This document shows positions 61,516 through 64,000 of a stretch of 64,000 bases of DNA, one piece after another. The stretch comes from Streptomyces liangshanensis (GTDB taxonomy: Bacteria > Actinomycetota > Actinomycetes > Streptomycetales > Streptomycetaceae), in assembly GCF_011694815.1 (NCBI RefSeq), contig NZ_CP050177.1:7075501-7139500 (forward strand). The letters are read 5' to 3'. The notes below the pieces were generated by a model, which searched no databases, had not been told where the DNA came from, and was given only the letters and a program-made list of their open reading frames with translations. The position numbers were made by a program, and so were the translations under genes. The first letter of the stretch is position 1; each line of letters begins with the position of its first letter.

Positions 61516-62757
61516 TCAGGACGGGCTCGGCGACCCCGCGCCCACCAGGCGCCGTGCCGCCGTCAGCGCCCCGTCCGTGCACACCGCGCCGGCGATCCGC
61601 CGCGCGCGAGCCGCCACCTCCGGCCGGAGGGCGTGGTCGAGAGCCGCGGTCAGGGAGTCGGCGGTCGGGTCGGCGGGCGGGTGCGCGCTGCCGATCCCTA
61701 GCGCGTCGACGCGCCGGGCCCAGTAGTGCTGGTCGTACACCTGTGGGACGACCACCTGCGGCGCTCCGGCCCGGGCGGCCGCGGTGGTGGTGCCCGCGCC
61801 GCCGTGGTGGACGACCGCCGCGACCCGTCCGAAGAGCGCCTGTTGGTTGACGTCCCCGAGGGACAGGCAGTCCGGCCGGTCGTCCGGCGGCAACAGCCCG
61901 GCCCACCCGCGCGACACGATCACGCGCCGTCCGAGCGCGCGCGCCGCCCGGACCATCGCCCCACTGACGTCGTGGGGGGCACGGATGCTGCCGAAGCCGA
62001 AGTACACGGGCGGCTCGCCGGCGTCGAGGAACGCCTCCAACTCCGGGGAGAGGGGCCGCTCGTCGGGCAGGATCCAGGCACCCGTCGGGATCACGTCCAG
62101 CTCCGCCGGTTCCGGCCAGGGCGCCAGCGCGGGATCGGCGGCCAGCCAGGGCGAGTCGGTGAAGATGTGGTCCCGTACGTCGGCGACGGGCGCCAGTCCG
62201 GCGGCCGCCCGGTGGGCGTCGAGGGCCGGGCCGATGGTGCTGTTCCAGCGCCGGGCGTCCTCCGCCCAGAGGGTACGGGGATCGGCCGCGCCCGGCACCG
62301 GAGCCGGCCCCCGCAGGGACATCGGCGGGGGCGCGTGGTGCGGGGAGGGCAGGGTGACGGGGCAGTAACTGGCGTAGACGTAGGCGATTCCCAGCTGTTC
62401 CGCCACCGAGCGGGAGGCGAACTGCAGGGCCCCGCCCGCCACCACCGCGTCGCAGCCCCGGGCCGCCGCCGTCACGGCGGCGAACTGCGCGGCGACGCTC
62501 GCGTCCGCCAGCCGCCGCAGCTCCTCGGGCGTGGGCGGCGTCCGCGCGGCCGGTGAGGCGGTCGCCGACGCGCGCGCGGTCGGGCGCAGTTCGGGCCCGA
62601 CGGACGTGAACGGGATGCCGAGCGTGCCGGCCCACTCCCGGAAGTCGGGCGGCGCGCACAGCCGTACCTCCGCGCCGAGGACCCGCAGCTGCGACGCCAG
62701 CGCCATCAGGGGCTGGACCTCGCCCCGCGACCCGATGGTCGACAGCAGTACACGCAT
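61516..62757 (-). CDS. Glycosyltransferase, MGT/GT1 family
   Basis: A 413-residue GT-B glycosyltransferase of the macrolide/glycopeptide type. The N-terminal acceptor domain begins MRVLLSTIGSRGEVQPLMAL; the C-terminal nucleotide-sugar domain has VYFGFGSIRAP, the donor-binding VHHGGAGTT and PQVYDQHYWARRV. It would attach a sugar to a small hydrophobic acceptor such as a macrolide, flavonoid or lipid. Streptomyces often keep one such gene for inactivating macrolides. There is no sugar-biosynthesis gene nearby. GGGGGAG lies 8 bases before ATG. Confidence 0.92.
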   Translation of the reverse strand: MRVLLSTIGSRGEVQPLMALASQLRVLGAEVRLCAPPDFREWAGTLGIPFTSVGPELRPTARASATASPAARTPPTPEELRRLADASVAAQFAAVTAAARGCDAVVAGGALQFASRSVAEQLGIAYVYASYCPVTLPSPHHAPPPMSLRGPAPVPGAADPRTLWAEDARRWNSTIGPALDAHRAAAGLAPVADVRDHIFTDSPWLAADPALAPWPEPAELDVIPTGAWILPDERPLSPELEAFLDAGEPPVYFGFGSIRAPHDVSGAMVRAARALGRRVIVSRGWAGLLPPDDRPDCLSLGDVNQQALFGRVAAVVHHGGAGTTTAAARAGAPQVVVPQVYDQHYWARRVDALGIGSAHPPADPTADSLTAALDHALRPEVAARARRIAGAVCTDGALTAARRLVGAGSPSPS

Positions 62758-62946
62758 GAGAGATCTCCCCCGTCACGGCCCCGGTCACCCCGTCCCGGCG
62801 CTCACCGGCCCGAATTGTGGACCAGCACCGGGCCCTTGCCGCAAGTACCCCCTGCTGCTGGACAATGAAGTGGCGCCGGGAGACGCCACCGCGCCCGGCC
62901 GGGAGACTCACGGCCGCACCGGCGGCGGGTGGACCGCCGCCCCGTG

Positions 62947-63588
62947 TCACACCGTCAGCGACTCGCCCGGGGCCAGGATCGTCAGCGGCTTCCCCGTCAG
63001 GCCGCCCTCGCCGAGGATCGCCGCGGTGGACTGCTGCCCCAGCTCGCTGAGCAGCAGCTCGTGGATCTGGACAACCCGCTCCGGCTTCACGGCGCGTACG
63101 TAGTCGGCGGCCTCGCTCAGCTTGGTCCACGGCCCGCTGGTCGGCAGCAGCAGCGTCTCGACCGCCACGTCCGGCACGTGGTACGAGTCGCCGGGGTGGA
63201 AGACCGTGCCGTCGACCAGGAAGCCGACGTTGTCCGCGCGCGGGATGTCCGGGTGGATGACGGCGTGCCGCTCCCCGTCGACCGCGACGGAGAAGCCCCC
63301 GACGGTGAACGTGTCCCCGCTGGCCACGGCCCTGACCCGGCCGCCGTGCTCCCCGAGCTGCTCGGCCACGGCGGCGGGGGCGAACACCAGCAGGTCCGGC
63401 CGGGCGTCGAGGGCGGCCGTGAGCAGCTCGGCGTCGAAGTGGTCGGCGTGGTCGTGCGTCACGAGGACCCCCGCCGCGCCCGCCACCGCCTCCTTGGCCT
63501 CGGGCGTGTACTTCCCCGGGTCGAGGACGAGGGTCACGCCGTCCTTCTCCAGGGCGACGCAGGCGTGGGCGTACTTGGTCAGCTTCAT
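62947..63588 (-). CDS. MBL-fold metallo-hydrolase
   Basis: A 213-residue metallo-beta-lactamase-fold protein of the UlaG-like group. The metal-binding motif is THDHADHFD; later ligands lie in FHPGDSYH and the closing region VVQIHELLLSELG. The N-terminus (MKLTKYAHACVALEKDG) is typical. Members cleave lactones, phosphodiesters or thioesters; the substrate is unknown. GAGGAG lies 5 bases before ATG. It follows a MarR gene on the same strand, with TGTACA repeats between. Confidence 0.9.
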   Translation of the reverse strand: MKLTKYAHACVALEKDGVTLVLDPGKYTPEAKEAVAGAAGVLVTHDHADHFDAELLTAALDARPDLLVFAPAAVAEQLGEHGGRVRAVASGDTFTVGGFSVAVDGERHAVIHPDIPRADNVGFLVDGTVFHPGDSYHVPDVAVETLLLPTSGPWTKLSEAADYVRAVKPERVVQIHELLLSELGQQSTAAILGEGGLTGKPLTILAPGESLTV

Positions 63589-63615
63589 GGTGGCTCCTCA
63601 CGGACAGCGGAGAAC

Positions 63616-63647
63616 TGTACAACTCGAATGTACAACTTGGCTGTATA
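63616..63647. promoter_or_regulatory. Three TGTAyA boxes at 13-base spacing
   Basis: TGTACA (63616), TGTACA (63629) and TGTATA (63642) are spaced exactly 13 bases apart; the first two share TGTACAACT. They lie 28-60 bases before the metallo-hydrolase start, downstream of the MarR gene, and are a likely regulator site or multiple -10 boxes. Confidence 0.6.
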
Positions 63648-63704
63648 GGTCAACGATTCCGGGGTGGTCGTCCCCCCCACGCTTCCGATCCTGGCCGTCT
63701 CCCG

Positions 63705-64000
63705 TCAGGACCGCTCGTCGTGCGCCGAGAGCTTGTCCAGGAGCCCGGGCAGCGCCTCCAGCTGCCGGCGCTCGTCCGCGTCGAGCGTGTGCGCGATGGC
63801 GCCGGCCATCCAGTCGCGCCGGGCCCGGCGGTCGGCCTCGACGGCCTCCCGTCCGGCGTCCGTCAGGGCGACCACGACGGCCCTGCCGTCCGCCGGGTCG
63901 GGGCGGCGGCGCACGTACCCGAGATCCTGGAGCTCCAGGACGGTGCGGCTCGCGCTCTGGTGCCGTACGCCCCGCCGCTGGGCCAGGGCGGCGATGGTGG
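63705..64000 (-). CDS. MarR-family regulator (partial)
   Basis: The C-terminal ~98 residues of a MarR-type winged-helix regulator; the start lies beyond the window. Reading in from the window end, the frame gives TIAALAQRRGVRHQSASRTV (recognition helix), then DLGYVRRRPDPADGRAVVV (wing) and ALTDAGREAVEADRRARRDW (linker helix). MarR proteins respond to phenols, oxidants or lipids. It is transcribed toward the metallo-hydrolase gene and may control it through the TGTACA boxes. Confidence 0.9.
   Translation of the reverse strand, partial: TIAALAQRRGVRHQSASRTVLELQDLGYVRRRPDPADGRAVVVALTDAGREAVEADRRARRDWMAGAIAHTLDADERRQLEALPGLLDKLSAHDERS

Overview
The window reads as chromosomal DNA of a high-GC actinomycete, most likely a Streptomyces. 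Codon third positions are almost all G or C. GTG and TTG starts are frequent, regulators and secreted proteins abound, and many genes have a TAnnnT -10 box only 6-7 bases before ATG (leaderless promoters). I saw no in-frame TTA codon, no insertion sequence, no CRISPR array, no rRNA and no recognisable antibiotic biosynthetic cluster.

Layout. 1-5.4 kb: the end of a drug exporter, a SARP-type regulator with a damaged Walker A motif, a 600-base array of ~62-base tandem repeats, and an FAD oxidoreductase/SnoaL-like pair. 5.5-9.7 kb: a large secreted discoidin-domain protein behind a LacI-type operator, then a LysR regulator. 10.0-19.5 kb: one long operon with a LacI repressor, an ADP-ribosylglycohydrolase, a nucleoside hydrolase, a three-part sugar ABC importer, a ribokinase-family kinase and a secreted beta-helix protein. 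It looks like uptake and breakdown of a ribosylated compound. 19.7-24 kb: two related secreted alpha/beta hydrolases, with an HxlR regulator and a short-chain dehydrogenase between them, then a second dehydrogenase that has lost its catalytic pair.

24-29 kb: a flavoprotein disulfide reductase and an AraC / VOC / UvrA-like group. 29-36.4 kb: a DinB-like protein, an atypical glycine tRNA-like gene, zwf, a GNAT acetyltransferase, a degenerate SpoIIE-type phosphatase with an intact ATPase domain, a two-component system and a CoA-binding protein. 36.7-41.3 kb: an EF-hand protein, hypothetical proteins, a TetR / alpha-beta hydrolase pair and a Sua5/YciO protein. 41.3-50.2 kb: a MacB/FtsX-type ABC export system (two ATPases, two very large permeases) with a divergent TetR. 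50.2-57.5 kb: an MFS exporter, a Rieske oxygenase, a universal stress protein, and a secreted phosphatase / MFS / beta-propeller trio. 57.6-64 kb: a thioredoxin-reductase-like protein, a small ABC transporter, a DUF427 protein, a glycosyltransferase and a metallo-hydrolase behind a MarR regulator.

The observation I rate highest is the tRNA-like gene at 29828-29897 (minus strand). It folds into a full cloverleaf, has anticodon UCC and the bacterial glycine identity bases, but carries GUGCAA in place of GTTCRA in the T loop. As I recall, that replacement marks the staphylococcal glycine tRNAs reserved for peptidoglycan cross-bridges. Streptomyces also have a glycine cross-bridge, so this may be a dedicated non-ribosomal glycyl-tRNA.
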